29,695 bases of DNA from Thermodesulfovibrionia bacterium. GTDB lineage: Bacteria > Nitrospirota > Thermodesulfovibrionia > UBA6902. Shown in pieces: positions 9,394 through 18,686 of this stretch. The position numbers and the translations under genes are program-made. The DNA is taken from assembly GCA_947258735.1 (NCBI GenBank), contig CAMYJJ010000008.1:1-29695 (forward strand), read 5' to 3'. Below the pieces are notes generated by a model. It made no database searches. It saw nothing but the letters and a program-made list of their open reading frames with translations, and was not told the DNA's origin. Within the stretch, counting starts at the first letter, position 1. Each line of letters opens with the position of its first letter.

Positions 9394-9775
9394 TGCTTAA
9401 CGTACCTCCTTTCTTTTATACACCATGAGAGAGTATGCATACTGCATAATCAACATAACTTTTTCCAATAAAATCTTATATTTATATCGTCACAACTGGA
9501 AGTAAACTTGATAGTAATGAATTGGGAAGATAACGTTATACGTATTCTTATTATATTGACACCTGATGTTTGCTACTTTTTAAATTTAGACCTCGCATCT
9601 TGGACATTCAAATGCCGACACTTCAACTCTGATACGAGAGATTTATTATTGTGATATATTGATTGCATCTCATCAGAAAAGATATCGCAACTATTGTACA
9701 AATTGACATTTTATCCATTATTTTTGTATATAAATAGTTCTGTTTATTGAATTTAAAAAAGTGAGGTAACACCTA
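9394..9775. other. Divergent regulatory region between the GGDEF-EAL gene and htpG
   Basis: About 380 AT-rich bases between two divergent genes. It holds the htpG promoter candidate at 9703-9732, a further TTGACA at 9556-9561, and a perfect 10-bp palindrome GTATGCATAC at 9433-9442 just ahead of the GGDEF-EAL start that might be an operator. No CIRCE-type heat-shock operator (TTAGCACTC-N9-GAGTGCTAA) is present. Confidence 0.5.
9703..9732 (+). promoter_or_regulatory. Probable sigma-70 promoter of htpG
   Basis: A perfect TTGACA at 9703-9708, an 18-base spacer and TATATA at 9727-9732, 44 bases upstream of the htpG start. Confidence 0.55.
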
Positions 9776-11689
9776 ATGACTACTGCTAATCTTGAATTTA
9801 AGACCGAGGTAAAACAGCTTCTGGATTTAATGATCCACTCTCTCTATTCCCACAAGGAGATCTTTCTGAGGGAATTAATATCCAACGCTTCTGATGCAAT
9901 CGACAGGGCACGGTATGAATCTCTGACTGATAATACGATCATGGAAGGTGAGGGAGACTGGAAAATAAAAATCATCCCTGATAAGGATGCCGGAACCTTG
10001 ACGGTCAGGGACAATGGACTGGGCATGACAAAGGATGAAATAATTGAAGCGCTCGGGACGATTGCACGCTCCGGGTCAAAAGAATTTATCAAGGCCCTGC
10101 AGAGCGAAGACGCCAAAAACAATCCTGAGCTGATCGGTCAGTTTGGCGTGGGTTTCTATTCGTCTTTTATGGTAGCAGACCGGGTAACCGTCCTGTCAAG
10201 AAAGGCCGGCAGGAAAGACCAGCCCGGTGTTAAATGGGAATCATCTGCCGATGGCTTTTACACTGTTGAAGATGCAGACAAGGAAAAGAAGGGCACTGAT
10301 GTCATTCTTCATTTAAAAGAAGATGAAAAGAAATACCTTGAGGAATGGGAAATCCGGAGTGTTATAAAGAAATACTCCGATTATATTGAGCATCCGGTTG
10401 CAATGGATGTAGAACGGGAAAAAGACAGTGAGCTGAAAAAGGGTGAAAAGTTAAAATTAAAGGAAGAAGAAGTCCTTAACTCAAGAAAAGCCATTTGGCT
10501 GAAAGATAAATCAGAGATAAAGGATGAAGAATATAATGAATTCTATAAACATGTTTCACATGATTTTACAGACCCGGCAAAAGTCATTCATTTCAGGGCA
10601 GAGGGGACGTCCGAATTCACTGCACTCCTGTATGTCCCCTCAAGGGTTCCTGTAGACATCTATTATAAAGAATACAAAATGGGCCCGACCCTGTATGTGA
10701 AAAGGGTCCAGATTATGGACCACTGTGAACAGCTTATCCCGAGATATCTCAGGTTTATCAAGGGAGTGGTTGATTCTTCGGACCTGCCTTTAAATGTCTC
10801 AAGAGAAATCCTGCAGTCAAACCGTCAGGTAGAGATAATAAATAATAACATCACCAAGAAAGTGCTTGATATGCTTGCGGAGATGAAAAAGAATGAATAT
10901 GACAAATACGTCACATTCTACAGAGAGTTCGGCAAGGTACTCAAGGAAGGTATTCACTTTGATTTCTCCAGAAAGGAAACAATAGCTGATCTGCTGCTCT
11001 TTCAGTCTACAAACAAAACTGAAGATGCCTATACATCCCTGCAGGAATATCTTGATGCAATGAAAAAAGACCAGGAAGATATCTACTACATCACAGGATC
11101 ATCATTTGATGAAGCACGGAAATCACCCTATCTGGAGGCATTTAAGGAGAAGGGGTATGAAGTCCTGATCATGCTTGATGAAGTTGATGATTTCGTTGTA
11201 GGAGGTCTTGAATATAAAGGCAAGAAATTCAAGTCGGCCATCAAGGGAGATATTTCTCTTGATAAAGGCAACGAGGAAGAAAAGAAGAAGGCAGAGAAAA
11301 AATATAAGGCCCTTCTGGAGATGATAAAGGACCGGTTGAAAGATGAAGTGAAAGATGTGAGACTATCGGGAAGACTTAAGGACACTGCCTGCTGCCTGGT
11401 GGGTGATGAGGGGGACCTTGATCCTCAGATGGAAAAACTGTTCAAGGCGATGGGACAGACTATGCCGGATACAAAACGGATTCTGGAAATAAATCCATCA
11501 CATCCTATTTTTATGGCTATGAACACCATGTTTGAAAAAGAGCAGAAAAGCGTTGTCCTTGATGAATATATTACCTTACTCTATGATCAGGCGCTGTTAC
11601 TTGAAGGATCAAAACCCAGGGACCCGGCGGCATTTGCCAGCGCAGTAACAAGACTTATGGTAAAGGACGCGGAAAAAAGCACTCCTTAA
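9776..11689 (+). CDS. htpG: Hsp90-family molecular chaperone HtpG
   Basis: 637 residues, the normal bacterial length. ATP-dependent cytoplasmic chaperone that works with DnaK on client proteins. The N-terminal GHKL ATPase domain shows E33, N37-A-S-D-A, D79-NGLGM and IGQFGVGFYSSFMV (about 120-133). The middle domain has the catalytic-loop sequence SSDLPLNVSREILQ (about 336-349) with the conserved Arg, and the dimerisation domain closes the protein. The start has GTGAGGT at a 10-base distance. Its stop codon overlaps that of the convergent lipoprotein gene, so there is no room for a terminator between them. Confidence 0.97.
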   Translation: MTTANLEFKTEVKQLLDLMIHSLYSHKEIFLRELISNASDAIDRARYESLTDNTIMEGEGDWKIKIIPDKDAGTLTVRDNGLGMTKDEIIEALGTIARSGSKEFIKALQSEDAKNNPELIGQFGVGFYSSFMVADRVTVLSRKAGRKDQPGVKWESSADGFYTVEDADKEKKGTDVILHLKEDEKKYLEEWEIRSVIKKYSDYIEHPVAMDVEREKDSELKKGEKLKLKEEEVLNSRKAIWLKDKSEIKDEEYNEFYKHVSHDFTDPAKVIHFRAEGTSEFTALLYVPSRVPVDIYYKEYKMGPTLYVKRVQIMDHCEQLIPRYLRFIKGVVDSSDLPLNVSREILQSNRQVEIINNNITKKVLDMLAEMKKNEYDKYVTFYREFGKVLKEGIHFDFSRKETIADLLLFQSTNKTEDAYTSLQEYLDAMKKDQEDIYYITGSSFDEARKSPYLEAFKEKGYEVLIMLDEVDDFVVGGLEYKGKKFKSAIKGDISLDKGNEEEKKKAEKKYKALLEMIKDRLKDEVKDVRLSGRLKDTACCLVGDEGDLDPQMEKLFKAMGQTMPDTKRILEINPSHPIFMAMNTMFEKEQKSVVLDEYITLLYDQALLLEGSKPRDPAAFASAVTRLMVKDAEKSTP

Positions 11690-12180
11690 ATGTCCTTGCA
11701 GGCATAGTTGGAGAAATTGCTTTCTCTTCCTAAACTGTTATAGGCAGTTACCGTGAAGCACCATGTGCCCGGAGACAGATGTTCAATGGTAACAGAGGTT
11801 TCATCTCCTGCATCAATTGAAAAAGTTTCAGCTTCAGCATACGCCTCCCTGTAGTAAATCATGTATCCGGAGAGATCTGTCAGGCATGTCCCATCGGCGT
11901 TAGACATAGGCGCCATCCATGACAGCGTAATAAAGTCTGCCGGTACAACTTCGTTCTGGCCCCCCCTAACCGCTTCTTCATGGTGACCTCCTGTCAGTTC
12001 TTCTGTATCTCCCGGAACGTCTTCTCCGATTGATGTACCGGTATCTCCTGCGCCCGCATTTCCATACCCATCAACATTCATTCCTCCGCCACAGCCTGAC
12101 ATAATGCACAAACAAAAAAAAACAGCTACCTTTTTTACCCTATTTTGTATTTTGTACGTAAGTAATAATTTCTTAATCAT
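11686..12180 (-). CDS. Lipoprotein with C-terminal fibronectin type III domain
   Basis: 164 residues from the ATG at 12180. The N-terminus is a long basic region followed by a hydrophobic core and a lipobox ending at C30 (IMSGC), then GGG, so the protein is probably lipidated. Residues about 35-80 form a Gly/Glu-rich linker. The C-terminal 80 residues look like an Fn3 domain: ITLSWMAP, LSGYMIYYREA, VTIEHLSPGTWCFTVTAYNSLGRESNFSN. The start is uncertain: AAGGAG sits only 2 bases before this ATG, and the frame is open further upstream (ATG at 12216, TTG at 12225) but without a binding site. Convergent and overlapping with htpG. Likely an envelope protein that binds other proteins or glycans. Confidence 0.75.
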   Translation of the reverse strand: MIKKLLLTYKIQNRVKKVAVFFCLCIMSGCGGGMNVDGYGNAGAGDTGTSIGEDVPGDTEELTGGHHEEAVRGGQNEVVPADFITLSWMAPMSNADGTCLTDLSGYMIYYREAYAEAETFSIDAGDETSVTIEHLSPGTWCFTVTAYNSLGRESNFSNYACKDI

Positions 12181-12512
12181 ATCTCCTTGAAATGATCCGT
12201 ATAAGGGATCATTCATGTAATCCAATATTTGGTTGTGAAATTAAGCAATTTACATGCCCCCGATTACTTATCTTTTTAACTTGCTGTAATTATGTAGTAT
12301 TATGGTAGTTCAACAGGTCAAGCAGGATACAGTAAGCGCATAACCATGTATGTATTTTCCTACTCCTGAAACATATTTCCTGCCTGCCGAAGACATGCTG
12401 CAGGAGATATAGACAGACGCCATGGAACTGTTTGCCTGTGGACATGTATGTGTGAACTGCTAGAAGCAAATGGCCGGGCATTAATGATGAAGTTAAAAAA
12501 TATTGGGGCGGG
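12181..12512. other. Intergenic region between the lipoprotein gene and rlmB
   Basis: About 330 bases. A 63-codon minus-strand frame here has neither a binding site nor recognisable features and I do not accept it. No tRNA-like or terminator structure seen; rlmB ends without an obvious T-run hairpin. Confidence 0.45.
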
Positions 12513-13247
12513 TTACTTCGCGTTTTTTTGCCGTGTTATTTCCTGGGCGAAGACAGCAAATGCCATGGCAACATTAAGGGAAAGCTGGGCGCCCTTCATG
12601 GGAAGTGTGATAGTAAGATCCAGATGTTTCTGAATACCATATCGTATCCCCTTGCCTTCTGTACCAAGTACGAGACACAGGGGAAAAGGCAGTGACGTTG
12701 TATTGATGTCCTGACCTTCTTTTACAACGGTCCCCACAGCCCAGTATCCGGTTTTTTTTGCCTTTATCAGGGCTGCTGACAAATTGGTGACCATTGCGAC
12801 CGAAACAAAATTTTCACCTCCTGACGCAACATGCATAACCGTGTCATTCACTTCACAGGAACCATGTTCAGGAATAATCAATGCACAGCCGCCGAAACAT
12901 GCGGCTGTCCTTACGATGGACCCAAGGTTATGGGGATCATTAAGTCCGTCAAGAAAAATAAGCGTCAGATTTTTTTCCTTTCCCATATGCATAAGGTCAT
13001 CAAAGGGCGTGTACCTGAATGCATCAATTTCAGCCACAATCCCCTGCAAACGGTCTGCACGCTTAATTCGCAGAAGTTCTTTTTCAGCTACTGTTTTTAA
13101 GGGAATGTTATGTTCTTTTATTTTTTTAAGAATTTCAGTATGATTGAAGTTGTCCTGAATACATATCTGTCTGATGCTTCCGGGATTGAATCTCAACCGC
13201 TCAAGCAATGAGTTCTTTCCATAGAGATACATTTTTTTTCTGGCCAC
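12513..13247 (-). CDS. rlmB: 23S rRNA (guanosine-2'-O-)-methyltransferase, RlmB/TrmH (SPOUT) family
   Basis: 244 residues. SPOUT-class enzyme that uses S-adenosylmethionine to methylate a ribose 2'-OH, in RlmB the guanosine at 2251 of 23S rRNA. An N-terminal L30e-like substrate-binding domain (about 5-75) is followed by the knotted catalytic domain with motif 1 DGLNDPHNLGSIVRTA (100-115, N107 and R113), motif 2 LVLGTEGKGIR (about 193-203) and motif 3 LSLNVAMAFAVFA (about 223-235). Starts with GTG at 13247 behind GGAGG. It lies 185 bases downstream of the second REC-GGDEF gene on the same strand; a TTGACT-17-TTAACG sequence in that gap could give it its own promoter. The exact RNA target (RlmB rather than another TrmH paralogue) is inferred from length and motif match. 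Confidence 0.88.
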   Translation of the reverse strand: MARKKMYLYGKNSLLERLRFNPGSIRQICIQDNFNHTEILKKIKEHNIPLKTVAEKELLRIKRADRLQGIVAEIDAFRYTPFDDLMHMGKEKNLTLIFLDGLNDPHNLGSIVRTAACFGGCALIIPEHGSCEVNDTVMHVASGGENFVSVAMVTNLSAALIKAKKTGYWAVGTVVKEGQDINTTSLPFPLCLVLGTEGKGIRYGIQKHLDLTITLPMKGAQLSLNVAMAFAVFAQEITRQKNAK

Positions 13248-13432
13248 ATGATCCTCCGGAATGAAAAATAATCATATCCACGTTAATGCAAACACGTCAG
13301 GGAAGTCAAGAATACAAAAATCACGCACACAATGTATTAATGTGCAGGATCATCTAACGGCAACGTATGGATTTCCAGAGGCCGGAGGGTGAATGGAGAA
13401 GAGTGTTTTTTAGAATTTAATGACCGATACTC

Positions 13433-14404
13433 TTATATGTTGGCGGTACAGACCATATTCTTTCCGTTCTGTTTGGCCTCATACAGTGCCTCGTCAGCCT
13501 CTTTAATTAATGTGATCGGCTCATCACCGTTTTCAGGAAATGATGATACACCCATGCTCACTGTTATCTTACCGGACGGCTGGCTCTCCCTGTTGCGAAA
13601 GGGGTATTCTGCGATATGCTGTCGTATTTCTTCGGCAAGATGCTCAGCTTCTTCATGTTCGGTATCAGGCAGAAGCACAACAAATTCTTCACCTCCATAT
13701 CGTGCGACGAGGTCCATCTTGCGAAAACGGTTATTGAGAATCATGGCCAGGGAACGAAGCAGATTGTCTCCCTCCTGGTGTCCGTTTGTATCATTATAAT
13801 GTTTGAAATTATCAACATCCATAAATATCAGGCAAAACCCCTTTTCATGACGCGGTGACCGGGCGATTTCCATTGCCAGAAATTCCTGGAAGTACCGGTG
13901 GTTATACAGGCCGGTCAATCCGTCACGAATCGCAAGGTCTCTGAGAACATTGTTTACTTCTTCCAGTTCCTGATTGCTGTGTCTGAGATCTTCGATCAAC
14001 TTGGTATTTTCTCTGCTGAGCCTGATTTTTTCAGCCGCACGGCCCACCACCGAGGATATGAGGGAGAGATCATCAAATGGCTTGGAGAGATAATCATATG
14101 CTCCGGAGCGGAGTGAGTTCACTGCGGATTCAAGCGAAGTCTGCCCGGTCATAATGATTACCTCAGTATCAGAGGAAATGTCCTTGATTTTCTGTAATAA
14201 CGTCAGACCATCAACACCGGGCAGGTCAATATCAATAATTGCAATATGATAACCCTGTTCACTGAAGACAGCAAGGGCCTCTTCACCACTCACTTTGGTG
14301 GTAACAGGATATCCATCCTTTGCCAATACATCTTCTATCACTTTCTGTAACGTCGTATCGCTGTCAACGACAAGAATTTTGATGCCGTCTGCCATATTCA
14401 TCAT
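13433..14404 (-). CDS. Response regulator with GGDEF output (diguanylate cyclase), copy 2
   Basis: 323 residues: receiver domain (about 8-125) with phospho-acceptor D58 (IIDIDLPG), Thr in IIMTGQTS and Lys in LSKPF; a short coiled-coil linker (about 128-155, SRENTKLIEDLRHSNQELEEV); and a GGDEF domain opening with RDGLTGLYNHRYF and holding RYGGEEF. The inhibitory site R-K-M-D precedes the motif at standard distance, so product inhibition is expected. All catalytic residues are present, so it should make c-di-GMP from GTP when phosphorylated. The ATG at 14404 overlaps the stop of the preceding paralogue as ATGA, so translation is coupled. It resembles the upstream regulator throughout, indicating tandem duplication. 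Confidence 0.93.
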   Translation of the reverse strand: MMNMADGIKILVVDSDTTLQKVIEDVLAKDGYPVTTKVSGEEALAVFSEQGYHIAIIDIDLPGVDGLTLLQKIKDISSDTEVIIMTGQTSLESAVNSLRSGAYDYLSKPFDDLSLISSVVGRAAEKIRLSRENTKLIEDLRHSNQELEEVNNVLRDLAIRDGLTGLYNHRYFQEFLAMEIARSPRHEKGFCLIFMDVDNFKHYNDTNGHQEGDNLLRSLAMILNNRFRKMDLVARYGGEEFVVLLPDTEHEEAEHLAEEIRQHIAEYPFRNRESQPSGKITVSMGVSSFPENGDEPITLIKEADEALYEAKQNGKNMVCTANI

Positions 14405-15387
14405 CCCTGCTTTACCACAGTACCCGCCATAATTATTTTGTTTCTGCCGGCTGCCTTTGCCCTGTACAGGGCTTCATCGGCTGCATGTAACAGGTGGTCC
14501 AGATCATCTCCATCGTCAGGGTAATGAGCTACTCCCATACTTACCGAGACGATGCCGAGCGGCTGTGTCTCGCGACCCGGAAACGGATGCTGCTCTATTT
14601 TCTTTCTCAGAGTTTCTGCACAGATCATTGCATTATCGCCATGGGTCTCCGGCAATAAAATGACAAATTCCTCACCCCCGTACCGTGCTGCGATATCGGT
14701 CTTTCTTAACCGGTCATTCATGCACTCACTCAGTTTCCTGAGTACTTCGTCCCCGGCTGGATGACCATGGGTGTCATTGTACTCCTTGAAGTTATCCACA
14801 TCGATAAAGATAACTGAAAACATGCAGCTGTGTCTTTTACAGCGCATTAACTCCTGGGATGCTGCTTCATGAAAATATCTATGGTTATACAGCCCGGTAA
14901 GACCGTCACGGACCGAGAGCTTATGAAGGATTGAATTAAGATGCTCCAATTCCTCTCTGTTTCTTACGAGGTTGTCCAGCAGGTCCTTTCTTTCCGCGGT
15001 GAGTCTGATTTTTTCTACTGCACGTTTGGCAACAGCAGAGATCAGCTCAATTTCTTCAAAAGGTTTCAGCAGATAATCATATGCGCCCAGGCGAAGCGCT
15101 GATATGGTGGTCTCTACTGATGCATGACTCGTTATGATGATCACTTCTGTATCTTTGCTGATTTTCTTGATTTTCTGAAGAAGTTCAATACCGGTCATGC
15201 CCGGCATCCGGATATCACTGATAACAAGCTGAAAGCGATTATTGCTAAATAATTCAATCGCTTCTTCTCCGCTTGAAGCGGTCGTTACCGCATATCCGTC
15301 ATCCTCAAGCACTTCAGAAATGATCGCCACCAGACTTTCGTCGTCATCAACAACCAGAATTTTGAATCTGTCCTTATCTTGTTTCAT
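14401..15387 (-). CDS. Response regulator with GGDEF output (diguanylate cyclase), copy 1
   Basis: 328 residues: receiver (about 8-125) with acidic cluster DDD at 14-16, phospho-acceptor D58 (VISDIRMPG), IIITSHAS and K108; linker helix (about 130-155); GGDEF domain starting RDGLTGLYNHRYF and with the active motif GGEEF at 237-241. The inhibitory site is R228-K-T-D231. A complete, probably active diguanylate cyclase controlled by phosphorylation. It starts 47 bases after the histidine kinase gene, its likely partner, and its stop overlaps the start of the second regulator by ATGA. Its receiver is very close to that of the HD-GYP regulator at 26495-28141. Confidence 0.94.
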   Translation of the reverse strand: MKQDKDRFKILVVDDDESLVAIISEVLEDDGYAVTTASSGEEAIELFSNNRFQLVISDIRMPGMTGIELLQKIKKISKDTEVIIITSHASVETTISALRLGAYDYLLKPFEEIELISAVAKRAVEKIRLTAERKDLLDNLVRNREELEHLNSILHKLSVRDGLTGLYNHRYFHEAASQELMRCKRHSCMFSVIFIDVDNFKEYNDTHGHPAGDEVLRKLSECMNDRLRKTDIAARYGGEEFVILLPETHGDNAMICAETLRKKIEQHPFPGRETQPLGIVSVSMGVAHYPDDGDDLDHLLHAADEALYRAKAAGRNKIIMAGTVVKQG

Positions 15388-15434
15388 TGTATCTTTATTT
15401 TTATCGTCTCAAAAGCATCAGATCTTTAATATTT

Positions 15435-17276
15435 TTATTCATGGTCCATCTCAGATTCCTGTGTTTCTCCCTGTTCATTCTGTTTATCTGCAACTGGCAA
15501 GGTTATGACAAAAGAGGTCCCTTCTCCGGGTGAACTTTCAATCTGAATCTCTCCCCCGTGGTCCCTGATAATGCCATAACTTACCGAAAGGCCAAGGCCG
15601 GTCCCCTTGCCTGCGGGTTTTGTTGTAAAAAATGGTTCAAATATTTTTGCCTTGATATCCTCTGACATGCCGGGACCGTTGTCACTGACCCGCATCTCGA
15701 TCTGATCTTCATCGCTCAGTGTCGTTTCCAGCTTCACGGCCCCGGGATTTCCATCCATTGCCTGCTGCGCATTGATCATAAGGTTCATAAGTACCTGCTG
15801 GATCTGATTACCATTACCCTGAATTACGGGGATCCCTTCCTGCAGATTTTTCTCAAGTTTCACATTATTCAGATTCATCTGATGTTCAACAATGGTAATT
15901 GATTCCTCAACAACATTATTAAGATTGATTGACATATGTGCGACCTTCTCCTGCCGGGCAAATTTCAGGAGGTTTTCTATAATGGTTTTGCATCGTTTCG
16001 TTTCTTTTTCAATAGTTAGCAGATTCTTATGAAGAGGATTGTCCTTCTCGATTTTCCGTAATGACAGCTGTGCAAACCCAAGGATCCCTGCCAGAGGGTT
16101 TTTTACTTCATGGGCTATCCCTGCTCCCAGCTGCCCGAAGGCGGCCAGTTTTTCGGATTGAATAAGGGCATTCTGTGCATCCTGGAGCGCTTTCTCACGG
16201 GTATCGAGTTCAAATGCCATTTTGTTAAAAGAGTCGGCAAGTTCTCCGATTTCATCGTGTTTATTATTGCTTTTGACATTAATGTCGAACTCCCCCCTGC
16301 CTACTGTTTTCGCGGCCTTAGACAGCCGTTCAATCGGTTTTGTAAAGCGCTTTGACCACAGGAGTCCAAGAACTGCAGCAATAATAAGCATGGCAAAAGA
16401 AATAATCATCAGGTTTTCAAGTAACTCCTGTGCAGTCAGATAGGCTGCCGACTTCTGGATCTGTACACCGACAAGGATATGTCCGGGGCTTACCGATGCA
16501 AAGCCTCCCACAACCTGCCTGTCGTCCTGACTATACTCTATGGTACCGCCAAGACTGCTTTCATCAAGAAGATTCTCCATTTCAGGTATCCAGTCAACCC
16601 GGGTTCTCGGAAAAACCCTGCCGGGCTCTGAATGCACAAGCAGATTGCCCCGTGAGTCCACAATAAAGGTATCAAACACCTTTGAGCGTTCTGCAAGGCT
16701 GATGAGGTTGTCCAGTCTTATAATTGCCTCAACGAGTGTGGGATCTTTTGTATCGATGTGTTGATAAGAAATAGTCAGAGTCATGGTCAACATTGTATCC
16801 GTAAAGCTTGAGTTCTCAATAAATACCCTGTCCCGATGGATCTGTTCTTCGGGGAGTGGATTATCCTTGCGGTACCGGGTAACGTCTTCCACATCCAGAC
16901 CCGCATGTTCAAGGCTTTTTGAATCATATATCGTGACAGGCTCAGCATTGTCACGATGTAGTGTAATCGCTATGAATTCCTGGAAATCTTCAAACAGCTG
17001 TGTGAGCAGCCTGGATTTCTGTTCCTGATACAGGTCCTCTTCATACATCAGTTTGACAAATACCTGAAGCCGTTCACGGTACCCTGTTAAAAGTGAATTG
17101 ACTTCCTGGGACTTGTGTATGGCCAATGTTGAGGTCGTGTCATGGATATAGGCTGTTTTATCAGTGTGAAACATGTTAGCCATGGTAAAGGTAATAATAC
17201 TGACGACTGAGGTAATGATAAACAGTATGGCCACCAGGATTTTAAACCTGATCGGTATATTTAATTTATTAAACAT
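15435..17276 (-). CDS. Membrane sensor histidine kinase (periplasmic sensor, HAMP, HisKA, HATPase)
   Basis: 613 residues. Membrane helix at about 12-34, large periplasmic sensor (about 35-283) that looks like a double-Cache domain ([39 protein letters not shown]), second membrane helix at 286-307, HAMP at about 305-360, coiled coil, and HisKA with the phospho-acceptor His in [12 protein letters not shown] (H389). The ATPase domain has N box [10 protein letters not shown] (about 498-507), G1 DNGPGM (532-537), F box FEPFFTTK and G2 [11 protein letters not shown]. All needed residues are present. ATG at 17276 follows GGAG with good spacing and lies 18 bases after the FecR-domain gene, so the two are almost certainly one operon. 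The only kinase in the window; the ligand is unknown. Probable partners are the two REC-GGDEF proteins downstream. Confidence 0.94.
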   Translation of the reverse strand: MFNKLNIPIRFKILVAILFIITSVVSIITFTMANMFHTDKTAYIHDTTSTLAIHKSQEVNSLLTGYRERLQVFVKLMYEEDLYQEQKSRLLTQLFEDFQEFIAITLHRDNAEPVTIYDSKSLEHAGLDVEDVTRYRKDNPLPEEQIHRDRVFIENSSFTDTMLTMTLTISYQHIDTKDPTLVEAIIRLDNLISLAERSKVFDTFIVDSRGNLLVHSEPGRVFPRTRVDWIPEMENLLDESSLGGTIEYSQDDRQVVGGFASVSPGHILVGVQIQKSAAYLTAQELLENLMIISFAMLIIAAVLGLLWSKRFTKPIERLSKAAKTVGRGEFDINVKSNNKHDEIGELADSFNKMAFELDTREKALQDAQNALIQSEKLAAFGQLGAGIAHEVKNPLAGILGFAQLSLRKIEKDNPLHKNLLTIEKETKRCKTIIENLLKFARQEKVAHMSINLNNVVEESITIVEHQMNLNNVKLEKNLQEGIPVIQGNGNQIQQVLMNLMINAQQAMDGNPGAVKLETTLSDEDQIEMRVSDNGPGMSEDIKAKIFEPFFTTKPAGKGTGLGLSVSYGIIRDHGGEIQIESSPGEGTSFVITLPVADKQNEQGETQESEMDHE

Positions 17277-17294
17277 GCATTCTCCATCATACGT

Positions 17295-18602
17295 TCAGAA
17301 TTTACTGTTTATAAGCTGCGAAAAGTATGCAATATTCCCCGCGATATCAACGGCCTCCACCACCAGCACATTCATGCCGGGTTGAAGCGGCAGCTCATAC
17401 TCAAATGATCCTGTCGGAGATATCTGCACTGGCGCACCTCCCACAAAGACATTAACATCCTTTTCAGTTGAGCCATATACGGTGAACCGGTCATTATATA
17501 CCATACGCGGCAATTCCCCGATGTTGAGTTCTGGAGGATCAATATCCTGTTTGACCCTTACCTCCCGGGCCTGACTGAAGATTCCTTCTCCCCTGCCTTT
17601 CAGTTCACTTACCCTCCAGTAATAGGTGCCGTGTTTCAGGGTGCCGAGAGAAAACGTATTGTTCGACAGCTGTTCATCATATACGACATCCTCAAAATCC
17701 GGGTCCCGCGCAATCATGAAACGATACCCGTCTGCATTTTTTTTGCCCTTCCAGGAAAACTGGATCGGGGGTGGAAGGTCTCTGTAATAATAAAGCTTCC
17801 CTTCGTGCGGATACGCGAGTTTTACAGGTTCCGGAAGCACAATCGGTATGGAAGGGGCCTCATTGACATCAACAGAGGTCATCTGGTTGGTCTGTAATTC
17901 CACGGTTTCTCCTTTTGCAGTGATTTTTGCCGAACCCTGCAATACAGCGAACGTTGATGATCTGTCAGCATTAACACGGATCGTAAACTCCGATGCATTG
18001 CCGGACGCTCCTCCTGTTTTAATTTTCGCTACCGCGCTCGGCGTGGTCACCTCAACATATTCAGAACCGCTGAATTTCCCCTGCAGCTCACCATCCATCA
18101 CAACAACGAATGATCTTTTTTCCCCGAAGAACATGTCTTTCTCAACTTTTCTGATAATAATAAGTGACTTGTCACCCATGCGGAGTGAGCTGCCTTCATT
18201 CATCCTGATCACTGCGGTAGAACCGCCAAGGGTCTGCACAGCATCATGATCATACAATTGCATGCCCTCTTTTGCCTGTGACCACGCGATAGACCCTGCC
18301 CTCTTGCTTTTTACATTTTTATGCATGCTTATCAGGACGGCTGCGGCCTGTTCAGTATCATGTAACCCGGATGTCTCATCACCGTTCGCCAGCAACAGAC
18401 TTCGGGCGCTTCCTGTTACTTGTTCAGACCCTCCTCCGAGATTCCTGATGTCTTTTATCCCTGTTCCCGACGGAAACAGGGCACTCATGACTGAAAGCAC
18501 AAACCCGAAAAAGAACAGGATTACGAGCATAATAACCATGACCTCAACAGACCGTCTGCCCATTGAATTCATTATTTTTTTCAATACGTTAAAAATTCGC
18601 AT
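17295..18602 (-). CDS. Membrane-anchored FecR-domain protein with Fn3- and Ig-like domains
   Basis: 435 residues. A basic N-terminus is followed by one membrane helix (about 19-42), so the bulk lies in the periplasm. A FecR-type domain spans about 110-250 (LGGSTAVIRMNEGSSLRMGDKS, DGELQGKFSG, VEVTTPSAVAKIKTGG, FAVLQGSAKITAKG). It is followed by an Fn3-like module (about 262-350: LAYPHEGK, IQFSWKGKKNADGYRFMIA, GTYYWRVSE) and a bacterial Ig-like module (about 355-430: FTVYGSTEKDVNVFVGG, FEYELPLQPGMNVLVVEA). The last module resembles residues 1028-1090 of the giant protein encoded just upstream. FecR domains classically control ECF sigma factors, but no sigma factor is present here; the gene sits between the giant barrel protein and the kinase, suggesting a scaffold or signalling link. 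Ribosome binding site GGAAAGGT is close to the ATG. Confidence 0.85.
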   Translation of the reverse strand: MRIFNVLKKIMNSMGRRSVEVMVIMLVILFFFGFVLSVMSALFPSGTGIKDIRNLGGGSEQVTGSARSLLLANGDETSGLHDTEQAAAVLISMHKNVKSKRAGSIAWSQAKEGMQLYDHDAVQTLGGSTAVIRMNEGSSLRMGDKSLIIIRKVEKDMFFGEKRSFVVVMDGELQGKFSGSEYVEVTTPSAVAKIKTGGASGNASEFTIRVNADRSSTFAVLQGSAKITAKGETVELQTNQMTSVDVNEAPSIPIVLPEPVKLAYPHEGKLYYYRDLPPPIQFSWKGKKNADGYRFMIARDPDFEDVVYDEQLSNNTFSLGTLKHGTYYWRVSELKGRGEGIFSQAREVRVKQDIDPPELNIGELPRMVYNDRFTVYGSTEKDVNVFVGGAPVQISPTGSFEYELPLQPGMNVLVVEAVDIAGNIAYFSQLINSKF

Positions 18603-18686
18603 ACCTTTCCATTATGTTCGGCATTACAGCTGTAAAACATTACCTTTGTAACTGTCTAAATTTTATTATGTTCTCCCATTCATTGC

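Noticed and set aside
9394..9775. CIRCE heat-shock operator for htpG
   Set aside because: No TTAGCACTC-N9-GAGTGCTAA-like sequence; the only palindrome, GTATGCATAC, is unrelated.
12290..12481. 63-codon minus-strand frame between the lipoprotein gene and rlmB
   Set aside because: No ribosome binding site, no motif and no coding-like composition.
16486..16497. A GCAAAGCC word on the plus strand that resembles the riboswitch core
   Set aside because: It lies inside the histidine kinase coding region and none of the other aptamer parts surround it.
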